Shown here: one piece after another, positions 36,019 to 44,820 of the stretch | Layout: every line of letters begins with the position of its first letter | How positions within the stretch are numbered: position 1 is the stretch's first letter | Assembly (NCBI GenBank): GCA_913054135.1 | Contig: CAJXJK010000001.1 | Coordinates: 1-64,000, forward strand | Source of the DNA: an uncultured Flavobacteriales bacterium | GTDB taxonomy: Bacteria > Bacteroidota > Bacteroidia > Flavobacteriales_D > Crocinitomicaceae | Direction: 5' to 3' | DNA length: 64,000 bases | Notes under the pieces: generated by a model | Told to the model about the DNA's origin: nothing | Databases searched by the model: none | Seen by the model: only the letters and a program-made list of their open reading frames with translations | Made by a program: the position numbers and the translations under genes

Positions 36019-36678
36019 TTAGATTGCAGTTTTGAACTTAAATTCCGTGGCTCCCACTTTGATCACGTCATTATCAGCGAGTTCAACAGGGTTTCTTGGT
36101 GGTAATTCTTCACCATTTAAGAATGTTCCGTTAGCAGACATTTCATCTTCCAAATACCATTTTCCTGTTCTAAAAAGTATGATTGCATGAGCACCGCTAA
36201 TCGTATTGTCGGTTGCAATTGTAATTTCTAAAGAAGGATCTTTACCTATTCTATTCTTACCCTCATAGATTCTAAAATCTACACCCATTGGATCAATGGT
36301 ATAAGAAACTATCCACCCTGTAATCTTTCTAGTAGCTCTTGCTTTTTGAATTTCTCCTCCATCTTCAGTTTCTTCCATTCCTGAAATGAAGGTTTTAGAA
36401 AGATCTCTTCCGCCTTCAGCTGCTTGACCTCCACCAAAAATTTGTGTTTTATCTGAATTTGAAGCTCCTGCAGTTGCAGCGCCTCCACCAAAAATTTGTG
36501 TTTTATCATTTCCACCGCCACCTTCAACTTTGGTATCCATTCCTCCACCTACAATTTGAGTCTTATCAGACAATCCGCCTTCAGAATTTGAATTCCCCGC
36601 GTTTCCAGGGCAATAAGGACATGCATCCAAATTTTCTTTGTAAAAATGTCCTTTATCGCATTTATTAAATCCTTTCAT
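36019..36678 (-). CDS. Zinc-ribbon / DKTQ-repeat / FHA protein
   Basis: A 219-residue cytoplasmic protein. The N-terminus (CDKGHFYKENLDACPYC) is a zinc ribbon. Residues about 30-100 form a Gly-rich linker with repeated threonine motifs: DKTQIVGGG, DKTQIFGGG twice, and SKTFISG. The C-terminal FHA domain contains GKDPSLEITIATDNTISGAHAIILF and DEMSANGTFLNGEEL. Threonine motifs before an FHA domain recall GarA/OdhI, where kinase phosphorylation of an N-terminal Thr is bound by the protein's own FHA domain. Here several sites could recruit several FHA partners (inference). Confidence 0.85.
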   Translation of the reverse strand: MKGFNKCDKGHFYKENLDACPYCPGNAGNSNSEGGLSDKTQIVGGGMDTKVEGGGGNDKTQIFGGGAATAGASNSDKTQIFGGGQAAEGGRDLSKTFISGMEETEDGGEIQKARATRKITGWIVSYTIDPMGVDFRIYEGKNRIGKDPSLEITIATDNTISGAHAIILFRTGKWYLEDEMSANGTFLNGEELPPRNPVELADNDVIKVGATEFKFKTAI

Positions 36679-36699
36679 AATCTATCTTTTTTTAAGCCA

Positions 36700-38910
36700 T
36701 TAGCAACCATACTCTTCAGTATAGCCATTTCTATAATTGATGAATTCTCCTATATAATATTTATCTATACAACCATACCAGGTTATTGAATTCCCACTGC
36801 CATCTCTGATGTAAAGCAATAATTGCTGCTCATCCACGTCAATAATCAGCTTCATCTTATCCAAATTTTTAGTTACATACCTCGTTTCTTTCCATTCAGA
36901 GTACTCCTGCATATTAGCTCGCATACCAAACCCAGCCCTAGCGTATTGGGTGGCATAAAAATTATAGTCTTCACCACTTACTGAAACACTCCAGTAAACA
37001 GACGAATTCGTATATCCGTTTCGAACAAAATCGAAATGTTCATTTTCTGATACAAACTCTTTTCCTTCTGGGAAATTACCCAAAATCGTCAACGCATAAG
37101 GAGACTCGACAAATCTTTCTTCATCCCAATTCAGCTCGTTAGAACTTGTAGAAAACCAACCAGAAGTTGCACCATCAAAATCGGCGGTCCCAAGGGCTGT
37201 TCTATCAAGCTCAATTAAGTTAATCCCACTATATCCTGAAGAGAATACTTCGGCGCCTTTTCTCTTTTTAACGAAGTAATTGACATGTTCAGGTAAATCT
37301 ACCGAACCAGCAACATAGCCCGAATTGTCGTCTTCCGCTCTTATGTAAACCGCTTTCTTATCTTCTTCTGATTCAATTAGAACAATAAAATCATAGGGAT
37401 CATCTTTGTCTTTATCATTTAGGTTTTGTCTAAATCTAAGAACTGTTTTCAACCCCTTTTCTCTTACTTCTTCAGAATCGTTTCGAATTGTATAATACTC
37501 AAACCAATCCTTTTCCTTCATGTACTCAATTAATGAAATATACGCCCATACTTTCATTTCACCGTAGCCTGCTTCCTGATCATAATCGCTTAAGAATAAT
37601 GAGTTAAAATCTTCGTAAGTATCTAGGTCTCCGACTACATCTTGATCATCAATTGTCTTTGCTATCCATCCTGACTTACCTTCCCATTTAGCTTTCTGCC
37701 AAACTAACTTAAGATCATCCTCATAAACTGGACTTTCCGCATTTCCAATTAATTCAATTTGCTCACCAAAAGGCAGAGCTTCAATTATAGATGCATCAAC
37801 ATTTTTATCAGACCTAAAATTTAGCTCTCCTGAAAGCACATAAACATAATTTTCTTCTGACCCAGCCGATTCAGCAGTACTTTCACCACCTTCATTTGGA
37901 TTTAGAATAAAGCGATCAACCACAAAATATCCTCCTCCAAGGACCGCAATAAGCAATACCACAATTAAGGCTTTTTTTCCTGCTCCACTTTTCTTCGGCT
38001 CAAATGTTTCTGTATTATTGGTTTGAACAGGCTTCTCAATAGGCTCGACCTTATTTGGTGAAGACTTCACTGTAGTTGTTTTTGGAACCACTTGAACCTT
38101 TCCCTCTAAATCTGTGAGGAATTCCGAACAGCTCTGGTAACGCTTCTTTAAATCTTTAGCAGTCGCCTTGGCTATAATTGCGTCTATCTTATCTGTCGCC
38201 CCGGGATATATAGTGCTCGCCTTTGGCAAAGGATCTTTTACTATTTGGTTATAAATCTCAAACTCTGTTGTATCAGACCTATAGGGTGCCTGTCCAGTTG
38301 CCATCTGGAACAAAGTAACTCCCAAGGCATATATATCCGATCTTTGATCAACTTTTTCACCTTTCACCTGCTCAGGACTCATGTATAGAACAGTTCCCAT
38401 CTGCGTACCAGTCTTTGTTAACGTCTTATCTGCATCCAATAATTTGGCAATTCCAAAATCAAGTACTTTTACCTCTCCTTCCTTCGTGAGTAAAATATTA
38501 CTAGGCTTAATATCTCTATGAACAATTCCTTTCGAATGGGCATAATCAAATGCTCCAAGAGTTTGAATCATGATTTTTTCAATCTCGGCTTCGCCAATAG
38601 GGCCGGTCACATTTTTAATGTAATGGTCCAGCTCTTGACCTTCGACATATTCCATGATAAGAAAAAGACCGTCATCATTCTCCATATAATCATACAAAGC
38701 AACAATATTAGGGTGCTGCAGATGAGCCATAGCTGAGGCCTCATTCTTAAATCTCTCACGCAAGGCAGAATTTGATGCAAGCTTGGGATGAAGCATTTTT
38801 ACCGCAACTTTTCTACCCAGTTGTGCATGAACTCCAAGATAAACATTACCCATTCCTCCTTCTCCTAGAAGAGATTTGATTTCGTAATTCAATATTTTTT
38901 TTCCAATCAT
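36700..38910 (-). CDS. Transmembrane Ser/Thr protein kinase with SH3b domain
   Basis: Start ATG 38910 (MIGKKILNYEIKSLLGEGG) matches the starts of the paralogous kinases; the longer TTG-initiated form from 38943 is unlikely. The kinase domain has GEGGMGNVYLGVH, VAVKMLHP, HRDIKPSN, DFGIAK, LTKTGTQMGT and SPEQ. A membrane helix lies at about residues 315-335. The outer part begins with a bacterial SH3 domain (YVLSGELNFRSDKNVDASIIEALPFGEQIELIG...GKSGWI), then about 300 residues I do not recognise. SH3b domains often bind cell-wall peptides. Confidence 0.88.
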   Translation of the reverse strand: MIGKKILNYEIKSLLGEGGMGNVYLGVHAQLGRKVAVKMLHPKLASNSALRERFKNEASAMAHLQHPNIVALYDYMENDDGLFLIMEYVEGQELDHYIKNVTGPIGEAEIEKIMIQTLGAFDYAHSKGIVHRDIKPSNILLTKEGEVKVLDFGIAKLLDADKTLTKTGTQMGTVLYMSPEQVKGEKVDQRSDIYALGVTLFQMATGQAPYRSDTTEFEIYNQIVKDPLPKASTIYPGATDKIDAIIAKATAKDLKKRYQSCSEFLTDLEGKVQVVPKTTTVKSSPNKVEPIEKPVQTNNTETFEPKKSGAGKKALIVVLLIAVLGGGYFVVDRFILNPNEGGESTAESAGSEENYVYVLSGELNFRSDKNVDASIIEALPFGEQIELIGNAESPVYEDDLKLVWQKAKWEGKSGWIAKTIDDQDVVGDLDTYEDFNSLFLSDYDQEAGYGEMKVWAYISLIEYMKEKDWFEYYTIRNDSEEVREKGLKTVLRFRQNLNDKDKDDPYDFIVLIESEEDKKAVYIRAEDDNSGYVAGSVDLPEHVNYFVKKRKGAEVFSSGYSGINLIELDRTALGTADFDGATSGWFSTSSNELNWDEERFVESPYALTILGNFPEGKEFVSENEHFDFVRNGYTNSSVYWSVSVSGEDYNFYATQYARAGFGMRANMQEYSEWKETRYVTKNLDKMKLIIDVDEQQLLLYIRDGSGNSITWYGCIDKYYIGEFINYRNGYTEEYGC

Positions 38911-38972
38911 GATATTAGTACTACTGGTGTTGGGGAGAGACAATATAAGAATAAATTCATTTCAGTTTCAGC

Positions 38973-40289
38973 TTAGAAAAGAGCTTTAAATAGTTCGAAT
39001 AAATCTTTGATAAACTTTTGATTCATATTTGAGAGCTCAATATTAACAATTGATTCTTCTCCATTCTTATCGCAATAAAGGCGAACACCTACAAAACCAG
39101 GCTTAGCCTTCACCAAATTTATTTTATTGATTTCGCTCCATTTTCGTGCAACCCTCCTGTTCTTAGACTCGGCGATTATCAAAACTTCAGTTGACATCAG
39201 AACTCCACTTTTTCCATTACTCCAAGAACTGTTGTCGTAAAACAATTGAATTTTACCAAATTTCTTTACAAACTGATTAGTATCGTAATTATAGTTATCG
39301 GCTAAAAACCGGATAACTTTATTGACAGGAAGATTAGGTGAAATATGAAATCTGCTAGGTGCTTCGAATGATTTATGTAAGTTCCTGAAAATTTTCAATC
39401 TCGCAGAACTATTCTTAATCTCGGTTCCTGAAGACGCACTTGTTTTTATTGTTGAAACAACATTATTCTCAACTCCTGAAAATAATGCTGATTTCATTTC
39501 AGCACAAGATTGAAATCTACTTTCTTTATCTTTTTGGGTGGCCCGATCAATTATACTTTCTATTTTTCCTGACACTCCGGGGTAGACCGAACTTGCTTTC
39601 GGAAGTGGTTCTTTTACTATTTGTGTGTACACCTCATATTCAGTGGTATCGCCAGAATAAGGTGCTCGACCGGTAACCATTTGATATAAAGTTACTCCTA
39701 ATGAATATATGTCAGTACGTGCGTCAATTTTCTCTCCTTTCACCTGCTCTGGACTCATATATAAAACTGTTCCCATTTGTGTTCCCGTCTTTGTCATTGA
39801 CTTGTCATCATCCAACATTTTCGCTATGCCAAAGTCTAACACTTTCACTCTGCCATCATTTGTCATTAGCAAATTTGAAGGCTTAATATCTCTATGAACT
39901 ACGCCTTGATTGTGCGCATAATTGAAAGCATCTAATATTTCACTCATCAACACTTTTGCCTTCTCTTCTGCAATTGGCCCCGAAACTTCACGAATATGAA
40001 TATCTAATTCCTCTCCTTGCACATATTCCATTATTAGGAAAAGACCTTCGTCAGATTCAACATAATCCAAAAGTCCAACGATATTTGGATGCTGAAGATG
40101 AGCCATAGCTGAAGCTTCATTCAAAAATCGTTTTCTGAGAGATTCATTTGAAGCAAGTCTTGGGTGCAACATTTTAATTGCCACCTTTCGACCAAGCTGA
40201 GCATGCTCTGCCAAATAAACGTTTCCCATTCCTCCTTCTCCAAGAAGCGATTTAATTTCATAATTAAGAATCTTTTTTCCTATCATCAT
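38973..40289 (-). CDS. Cytoplasmic Ser/Thr protein kinase with unknown C-terminal domain
   Basis: A 438-residue kinase with GEGGMGNVYLAEH, VAIKMLHP, HRDIKPSN, DFGIAK, MTKTGTQMGT and SPEQ. It has no membrane helix. The C-terminal about 130 residues (FHISPNLPVNKVIRFLADNYNYD...VLIIAESKNRRVARKWSEINKINL...VGVRLYCDKNG) look alpha/beta with a PH-like strand pattern; no family recognised. It is the first gene of the minus-strand cluster and very close to the 36700 kinase in its catalytic domain, indicating duplication. Confidence 0.88.
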   Translation of the reverse strand: MMIGKKILNYEIKSLLGEGGMGNVYLAEHAQLGRKVAIKMLHPRLASNESLRKRFLNEASAMAHLQHPNIVGLLDYVESDEGLFLIMEYVQGEELDIHIREVSGPIAEEKAKVLMSEILDAFNYAHNQGVVHRDIKPSNLLMTNDGRVKVLDFGIAKMLDDDKSMTKTGTQMGTVLYMSPEQVKGEKIDARTDIYSLGVTLYQMVTGRAPYSGDTTEYEVYTQIVKEPLPKASSVYPGVSGKIESIIDRATQKDKESRFQSCAEMKSALFSGVENNVVSTIKTSASSGTEIKNSSARLKIFRNLHKSFEAPSRFHISPNLPVNKVIRFLADNYNYDTNQFVKKFGKIQLFYDNSSWSNGKSGVLMSTEVLIIAESKNRRVARKWSEINKINLVKAKPGFVGVRLYCDKNGEESIVNIELSNMNQKFIKDLFELFKALF

Positions 40290-40413
40290 CTGCGAGTTCT
40301 GCTGTGGTATTACATCCTAAGGTAATAAAAATATTTAGCCTTAACTGTTCCTTGTGAGTGACCAAGAATGATTGTAAGCATACCCTCTGGATCAGGTTAA
40401 AAACATATTCATC

Positions 40414-40644
40414 TTAAACTCCAGGTCGCGTTATCGTTCTCGGCACGTTAAGCGGCCATTGACCTCTAATCCATTTATCCAATTCAAGGCGATTGAATAA
40501 TAATTTTCCTTTTGGCTTATAATGAGGTATTTCATCAATGTTATTATACATAAATTGAATGCTGTGCTGAATATATTTGGCAGCCTGAGTAACATCCATC
40601 CATTCTTGATTGGAATTACTTGAGAATTTGTCTTGTTTATTCAT
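40414..40644 (-). CDS. Excisionase-like helix-turn-helix protein, copy 1
   Basis: A 76-residue protein of the small MerR/Xis-like HTH type (MDVTQAAKYIQHSIQFMYNNIDEIPHYKPKGKLLFNRLELDKWI). Such proteins often act as recombination directionality factors or repressors of integrated elements. A close paralog is at 45566-45763, and each lies beside one of the internal att-like repeats, so each probably belonged to its own ancestral insertion. Confidence 0.75.
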   Translation of the reverse strand: MNKQDKFSSNSNQEWMDVTQAAKYIQHSIQFMYNNIDEIPHYKPKGKLLFNRLELDKWIRGQWPLNVPRTITRPGV

Positions 40645-41073
40645 GATTTTCGATTTTTATTTCTACAAAGTTATGGCGTTAATTTTGATATAAAAAAGCT
40701 GCAAACCCTTTGTATATATACAAAAAATGGGTTATCAACAATAATCGAAAAAATGATATTCAACTGACATAGGCGATCACATTGAAAAATGCGAGTTATC
40801 AACATTTTCTGATTTTTTTATTTAGATCGAATTGCAATTTCGTCGATTTGGAATATGCGCATTCATTGAAGACCTCCCCTTGTTCAATTTGGCATTTACT
40901 AGAATTTACTTTTTATAAAGGCCACTCCATTTAAGGATTTCGTTTGAGTAACAATTGAAGATTCTACACTCAGTTAATTCTCTTTTTACTAGACTTTACT
41001 TTTAATAATTGCTTCATTACAAGCAATTATCATTTCTCTACTTTCATTTTTCTCCAATTCGACTCCTTCTCAG

Positions 41074-41195
41074 TCAGCAGGGGGCACCAATTGACGAATA
41101 AATTCGAGAAAGTAACTCTGAGTAATGGTTTGAGGCATTAAGAAATGATGAGTAAAGATTTGGGGTTACTTTCTAGTTTACTTAATTTCTGAAAC
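41074..41195 (+). repeat. Internal att-like repeat, copy A (partner at 44698-44820)
   Basis: Begins TCAGCAGGGGGCA and aligns over about 120 bases with 44698-44820, sharing GAGAAAGTAA, AGTAATGG, GAGTAAAG/AAAGTAAAG, TTTGGGG and AGTTTACTTA. The start AGCAGGGGG matches the tRNA-derived att core, so this may be a decayed end of an earlier insertion. Confidence 0.65.
41164..41183 (+). repeat. Paired GTTTACTT boxes, site 3
   Basis: GGTTACTT (one mismatch) at 41164 and GTTTACTT at 41176, again 12 bases apart. Confidence 0.5.
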
Positions 41196-41754
41196 TTGAT
41201 CTATTGCTTATCAAGTTATCAGGAGCGCATTATGAAGAAGAAGAAATTCATTAGTTTCATTAAATCTATTTTTGAAGATATAGAGACTTAACCGAGCGCG
41301 CGAATAAATAGAAGCGTTCTAAAAAGGAAGCTAATTCCATACCACTAATCGATAATCGACAAGACTTCTCAAATAATGAATACCCAAGCGCTAAACCACG
41401 CCAAGGTCTATAATGATAATTCCAATCTGAGCCATTTTTTCATAAAGCCCATTCGAATCCATACTTCTCACCAAGACTAAAACCTTCATAGGAACAAAGA
41501 AAGCCAAGACCTAATAGTGATTTAGAAATAATTCCTAACCATTGTGAAATAGTAGGATAAATATTAATTGAAGAGGTGTAGAAAGAAGTCCTTTATTATC
41601 TTGTAAAAAAGAAATGAGAATCTTCAGTGCAGAAAAGTCAATTTATATAAAGTTGGAGAATACCTAACTTTTAATGCATTTCAGGATTTCTTGAATGTCT
41701 TAAAATCCAAATGAATTGGAGTTTTAGGTTAAGTTGAATGAAATCGCGAGTTTA

Positions 41755-42222
41755 ATGAGTTTAGAAATAAAAACATCAGGAGTCTATTGTAGACAATATG
41801 ACATGAAAGATGAGGGTTATCTTACCATAGATGAAAATGGAACTGTCAAACATCACCAATATAAAGCGCCTTCGCGTTTAGAAAAGATTAGATATTTAGT
41901 CAAATATGGGTATGAAATGAATACCCAAACTATTTGTACAGATTATATTCACTTCTTGGAAAGCAAAATCAATAAGGTGTTCACTGGTGTAGAAAGAACA
42001 GATGCCATATCATTGACATCCAGCCGGAGATCGGGACCATATGGTAAAAGGCTCTTATATTCTTGTCAAGATGAAAATCAGATTCTGATAGAAAAACCAG
42101 ATGGAATTTTAATAATTAAGCCTTTTAATGATGGTGAAAATTTAGAAGTGACCTATAAAAGTAAAAGCTCAAAACAAGAACACGTAAACATCTACAGGTT
42201 TGTAGATTGGACTTTTTTGTAA
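41755..42222 (+). CDS. Hypothetical protein
   Basis: About 155 residues from ATG 41755; a TTG at 41734 could extend it by seven residues. No signal peptide or membrane helix. The chain is mixed alpha/beta (GVYCRQYDMKDEGYLTIDENGTVKHHQY). No family recognised. It stands alone in the island segment between the two internal att-like repeats. Confidence 0.55.
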   Translation: MSLEIKTSGVYCRQYDMKDEGYLTIDENGTVKHHQYKAPSRLEKIRYLVKYGYEMNTQTICTDYIHFLESKINKVFTGVERTDAISLTSSRRSGPYGKRLLYSCQDENQILIEKPDGILIIKPFNDGENLEVTYKSKSSKQEHVNIYRFVDWTFL

Positions 42223-42266
42223 GCATCACTTACATTTTTGCCCTCTAAACTGTGTTTGATGCAAGG

Positions 42267-42647
42267 CTACCCATTAGAATGTCCCACTATTTTGCCTTGG
42301 GATTCTCCTTTCAAATGCACGCATTTTTTTATTAAATCGAACTCAATCCAATCGCAAGGAGAAGTAACTCCACCGAACAAACTCTCCACTATACAGTAGT
42401 CAGAGAACTTCTTCACCCCATTCTCTTGAATTAATCCCACCAAACCATATCCTTCCCACATTTTGACTAGTGATCCAATATCATTAAAATTCATGGCACC
42501 ATCCCTCAAGAGAAATTCATCATGCCACATCCTCATAGAAAAGAGCTCTACATTGTCCTCCTTGAATTGTAGAAACCCGCCGGGGTAGACCCTATCAATA
42601 TTCGAAATGGGAATAATAAAATCTATGAATTCACATTTTACAGCCAT
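42267..42647 (-). CDS. Small cytoplasmic protein of unknown function
   Basis: A 126-residue soluble protein (CEFIDFIIPISNIDRVYPGGF, LRDGAMNFNDI, SLFGGVTSPCDWIEFD). The compact, acidic, single-domain form is like proteins found singly in accessory regions, including immunity-type proteins, but no toxin partner is adjacent. The function is not known. It follows the 42658 gene by 10 bases, probably in one operon. Confidence 0.6.
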   Translation of the reverse strand: MAVKCEFIDFIIPISNIDRVYPGGFLQFKEDNVELFSMRMWHDEFLLRDGAMNFNDIGSLVKMWEGYGLVGLIQENGVKKFSDYCIVESLFGGVTSPCDWIEFDLIKKCVHLKGESQGKIVGHSNG

Positions 42648-42657
42648 AACATTTGTA

Positions 42658-43092
42658 TCATTTCACTAATTCATCTAACCAGTCATCAACATCATTCCTC
42701 CTTGAATCTCGGTTTTGATTTCGAACACTTTTAAGATATTCAAATTCGCCCAAATTTTGCATCAAGTCGTCTAGACCTGTGAAAAGATGCTCTTTGTACC
42801 AATAATGATTTTTTGGGTTGTCACCAGAACAATTATAGTGACATTCAAATATTGACCATTCTTCTTTTGCAATATCAATAAAAACATAACCATCCTTGAC
42901 AATGTTTACCCAGCTCGACTTATAAAACTCACTATCTATTGGATTGTCAAGTAACTCCAAAAGATGCGAATATTCCAAGTGAGATTTATTTACTGAATCA
43001 CCCGAATGTAATTCACCAATTTTTAATCGTGTGAATATTGGCTGTTCTTTAGACATTACATCTAGGAGTGATTTAATCTTTGTGTTTTCCAT
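42658..43092 (-). CDS. Hypothetical acidic protein
   Basis: A 144-residue soluble protein rich in Asp, Glu and aromatic residues, ending in an acidic helix (RRNDVDDWLDELVK). No domain recognised. It lies in a minus-strand group with 43311-43790, 43112-43300 and 42267-42647. Confidence 0.55.
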   Translation of the reverse strand: MENTKIKSLLDVMSKEQPIFTRLKIGELHSGDSVNKSHLEYSHLLELLDNPIDSEFYKSSWVNIVKDGYVFIDIAKEEWSIFECHYNCSGDNPKNHYWYKEHLFTGLDDLMQNLGEFEYLKSVRNQNRDSRRNDVDDWLDELVK

Positions 43093-43111
43093 GGTAAGTC
43101 AGTTTAATGAT

Positions 43112-43300
43112 TTATCCAATTTTCGTTAGAATAAAACCGAGAGCAAATCCACCAATTAATAAAGGCAAATTTTGAGACCCCACGCCGGGAGAAAATAATT
43201 GGGCTATTAAAGTGACAACTAAAAGGGCACCACAAATAATTATAAGAAAGAGTCCCACAGCATCTAAAAAACTCTTATTTTCTTCTTTATTTACATTCAT
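43112..43300 (-). CDS. Small membrane protein
   Basis: 62 residues with two hydrophobic helices (VGLFLIIICGALLVVTLIAQLF and LPLLIGGFALGFILTKIG). No family recognised. It is 10 bases from the upstream 43311-43790 gene and 19 from the downstream one, so probably part of one operon. Confidence 0.5.
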   Translation of the reverse strand: MNVNKEENKSFLDAVGLFLIIICGALLVVTLIAQLFSPGVGSQNLPLLIGGFALGFILTKIG

Positions 43301-43310
43301 TTATTAAAAG

Positions 43311-43790
43311 TTAATGTTGCCTATTAATTCTTTTATACAAAGAAGTCTTTCTTAATGTACTGTCTTCATGCACTCTTGTTAAGAACATTGTAGAATCGTC
43401 TATATGATCGATATGAACTTTATCTCCGAATACAAGAGTGGTGTCATAACTATCGCCTATTATATATGTATGTAACTCTATATGATTTTTGTGAACTGTC
43501 CACCATCCAATTTTAGTATTGGTATCTAATTTTGAGAGATAATTGACTTTGAATGATTGGTCTCCATACAAATAAAAGTATCTTTCATATCTGTTTTGAT
43601 CCCCAGAAGGAAATGTAGTCACTTCATGTTTCCACTCTCCTATAACCCAAGTGTAGGTGTTATAATCTATCAATTTCTGTTCTTCTTCGCTTAATTCTTT
43701 AACTCCTTTTTGACCAAAAACAGCCGTATGTAGAATTAGAAACAACGAGATTGTAAGAGTCCTTAATAAGAATGGTTTGATGTTCTCCAT
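43311..43790 (-). CDS. Hypothetical secreted protein
   Basis: About 159 residues from ATG 43790, where a Sec signal begins (MENIKPFLLRTLTISLFLILHTAVFGQ); the longer frame to 43883 puts the signal too far inside. The mature part is beta-rich with many aromatic residues (WVIGEWKHEVTTF, RYERYFYLYGD), recalling small lipocalin-like exported domains. That resemblance is inference. Confidence 0.55.
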   Translation of the reverse strand: MENIKPFLLRTLTISLFLILHTAVFGQKGVKELSEEEQKLIDYNTYTWVIGEWKHEVTTFPSGDQNRYERYFYLYGDQSFKVNYLSKLDTNTKIGWWTVHKNHIELHTYIIGDSYDTTLVFGDKVHIDHIDDSTMFLTRVHEDSTLRKTSLYKRINRQH

Positions 43791-43937
43791 GAAAAATAAA
43801 TCAGTGTTTCTGATACACTTAAGATAATCAAAAATGAGTACTTTACTAAAATAAAATTGCATTAATATTGAGCGATCAGACATTGATTGTTTAATTCCAT
43901 AAGTAATCTATCAAACTTTGAATTAGCAGTTAATGTT

Positions 43938-44048
43938 ATGCACTCAACCATCCAAACCTTATATGAACAAGAAGAGCGGGGTCAGCGCCTCGAAAAAGCA
44001 CTTGACACTTTGAGGGTTCAGAAAGAAATGAAACATTTATTTGATTAA
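43938..44048 (+). pseudogene. Possible gene fragment (36 codons)
   Basis: An open frame with a coding look (MHSTIQTLYEQEERGQRLEKA...VQKEMKHLFD, then TAA) and a local rise in G+C. It is too short for a recognisable domain and could be the tail of a lost gene or a small real gene. Confidence 0.25.
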
Positions 44049-44129
44049 ACTGTAGTTGAACTTCATGGCTGGAATAAAAAAAGAATGAGTTAATATGGAA
44101 TTGTTATCTTAGTTTTCTAAATAGATTTT

Positions 44130-44657
44130 ATGAGGTTATTGATAATGTTCCTTTTTTTGGCTGCAAATATTTCTTATTCACAAGGCTTTAATAAATATAG
44201 ACTGAGAGATTATGATAAGATTGTTGTGGTTACAAAAGGCTCAAGCATTTTCATTGAAACTTACAAAGAGTCCTATGGGGGTAAATGGACAATTGATGAT
44301 GTTTACAGGCTTGGTCCATCAGCAAAAAGAACTCTTCTTAATGGCCTTGATAAAACTATAGAATGGGCAGAACTGAATGTTGGTCACAAAAAGGAATTTC
44401 AAAAAGAGGTTTGTTGCCGATTTAAAGTTATGAATAAAGATACTTACGAGTTTCATGGATATGTTGAAGAGTTTACAACAGAATTCAACATGATATTTCG
44501 TGGGCATTCAGATGGAACTTTTGAATTAGTTATTGGCTCAGTTGGTTCTCGTTTGTCTTTCTTGGAGTTATACAGTAAAAAGGAAATCAAAGATCTTAAG
44601 GATATGTTGAATGGTAAATCAGTAAATGAAGAGATTGATGATATTTTTAAGAACTAG
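44130..44657 (+). CDS. Hypothetical secreted protein
   Basis: A 175-residue protein with a Sec signal (MRLLIMFLFLAANISYSQG). The mature part is mixed alpha/beta (DKIVVVTKGSSIFIETYKESYGGKW, GLDKTIEWAELNVGHKKEFQKEV). No family recognised. It is followed by the second internal att-like repeat. Confidence 0.6.
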   Translation: MRLLIMFLFLAANISYSQGFNKYRLRDYDKIVVVTKGSSIFIETYKESYGGKWTIDDVYRLGPSAKRTLLNGLDKTIEWAELNVGHKKEFQKEVCCRFKVMNKDTYEFHGYVEEFTTEFNMIFRGHSDGTFELVIGSVGSRLSFLELYSKKEIKDLKDMLNGKSVNEEIDDIFKN

Positions 44658-44697
44658 GAAACAAAACATATTACCTATCAATTACCCCTTTTTTTAA

Positions 44698-44820
44698 TCA
44701 GCAGGGGGCATTAGTTGAACGTTGAATTTGAGAAAGTAAGCTCCAGTAATGGATTGAGATCTTAAGTAGTGAAAAGTAAAGCTTTGGGGTTTACTTTTTA
44801 GTTTACTTATCGCTGAAAAT
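44698..44820 (+). repeat. Internal att-like repeat, copy B (partner at 41074-41195)
   Basis: Begins TCAGCAGGGGGCA and aligns with copy A over about 120 bases. The following GAAAATAATTTTAGCC also resembles the left-end sequence GAAAATAATTTAGGCC at about 11104. It fills the gap between two genes. Confidence 0.65.
44789..44808 (+). repeat. Paired GTTTACTT boxes, site 4
   Basis: Two exact GTTTACTT octamers at 44789 and 44801, 12 bases apart. Confidence 0.55.

Larger units (their letters stand above)
40645..41754. other. Gene-poor stretch with repeats and decayed sequence
   Basis: About 1.1 kb without a convincing gene. It holds TTTACTT-rich stretches near 40900 and 40985, the att-like repeat at 41074-41195, and one 19-codon open frame at 41232-41291 (MKKKKFISFIKSIFEDIET) that may be a remnant. 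Nothing else recognised. Confidence 0.6.

Noticed and set aside
38911-38943. Longer start of the 36700 kinase
   Set aside because: It needs TTG, and the paralogous kinases all begin at the MIGK-type start seen at 38910.
23977-40289. Type VI secretion regulatory cluster (kinase-PP2C-FHA)
   Set aside because: No T6SS structural genes (Tss, Hcp, VgrG, ClpV) are in the window.
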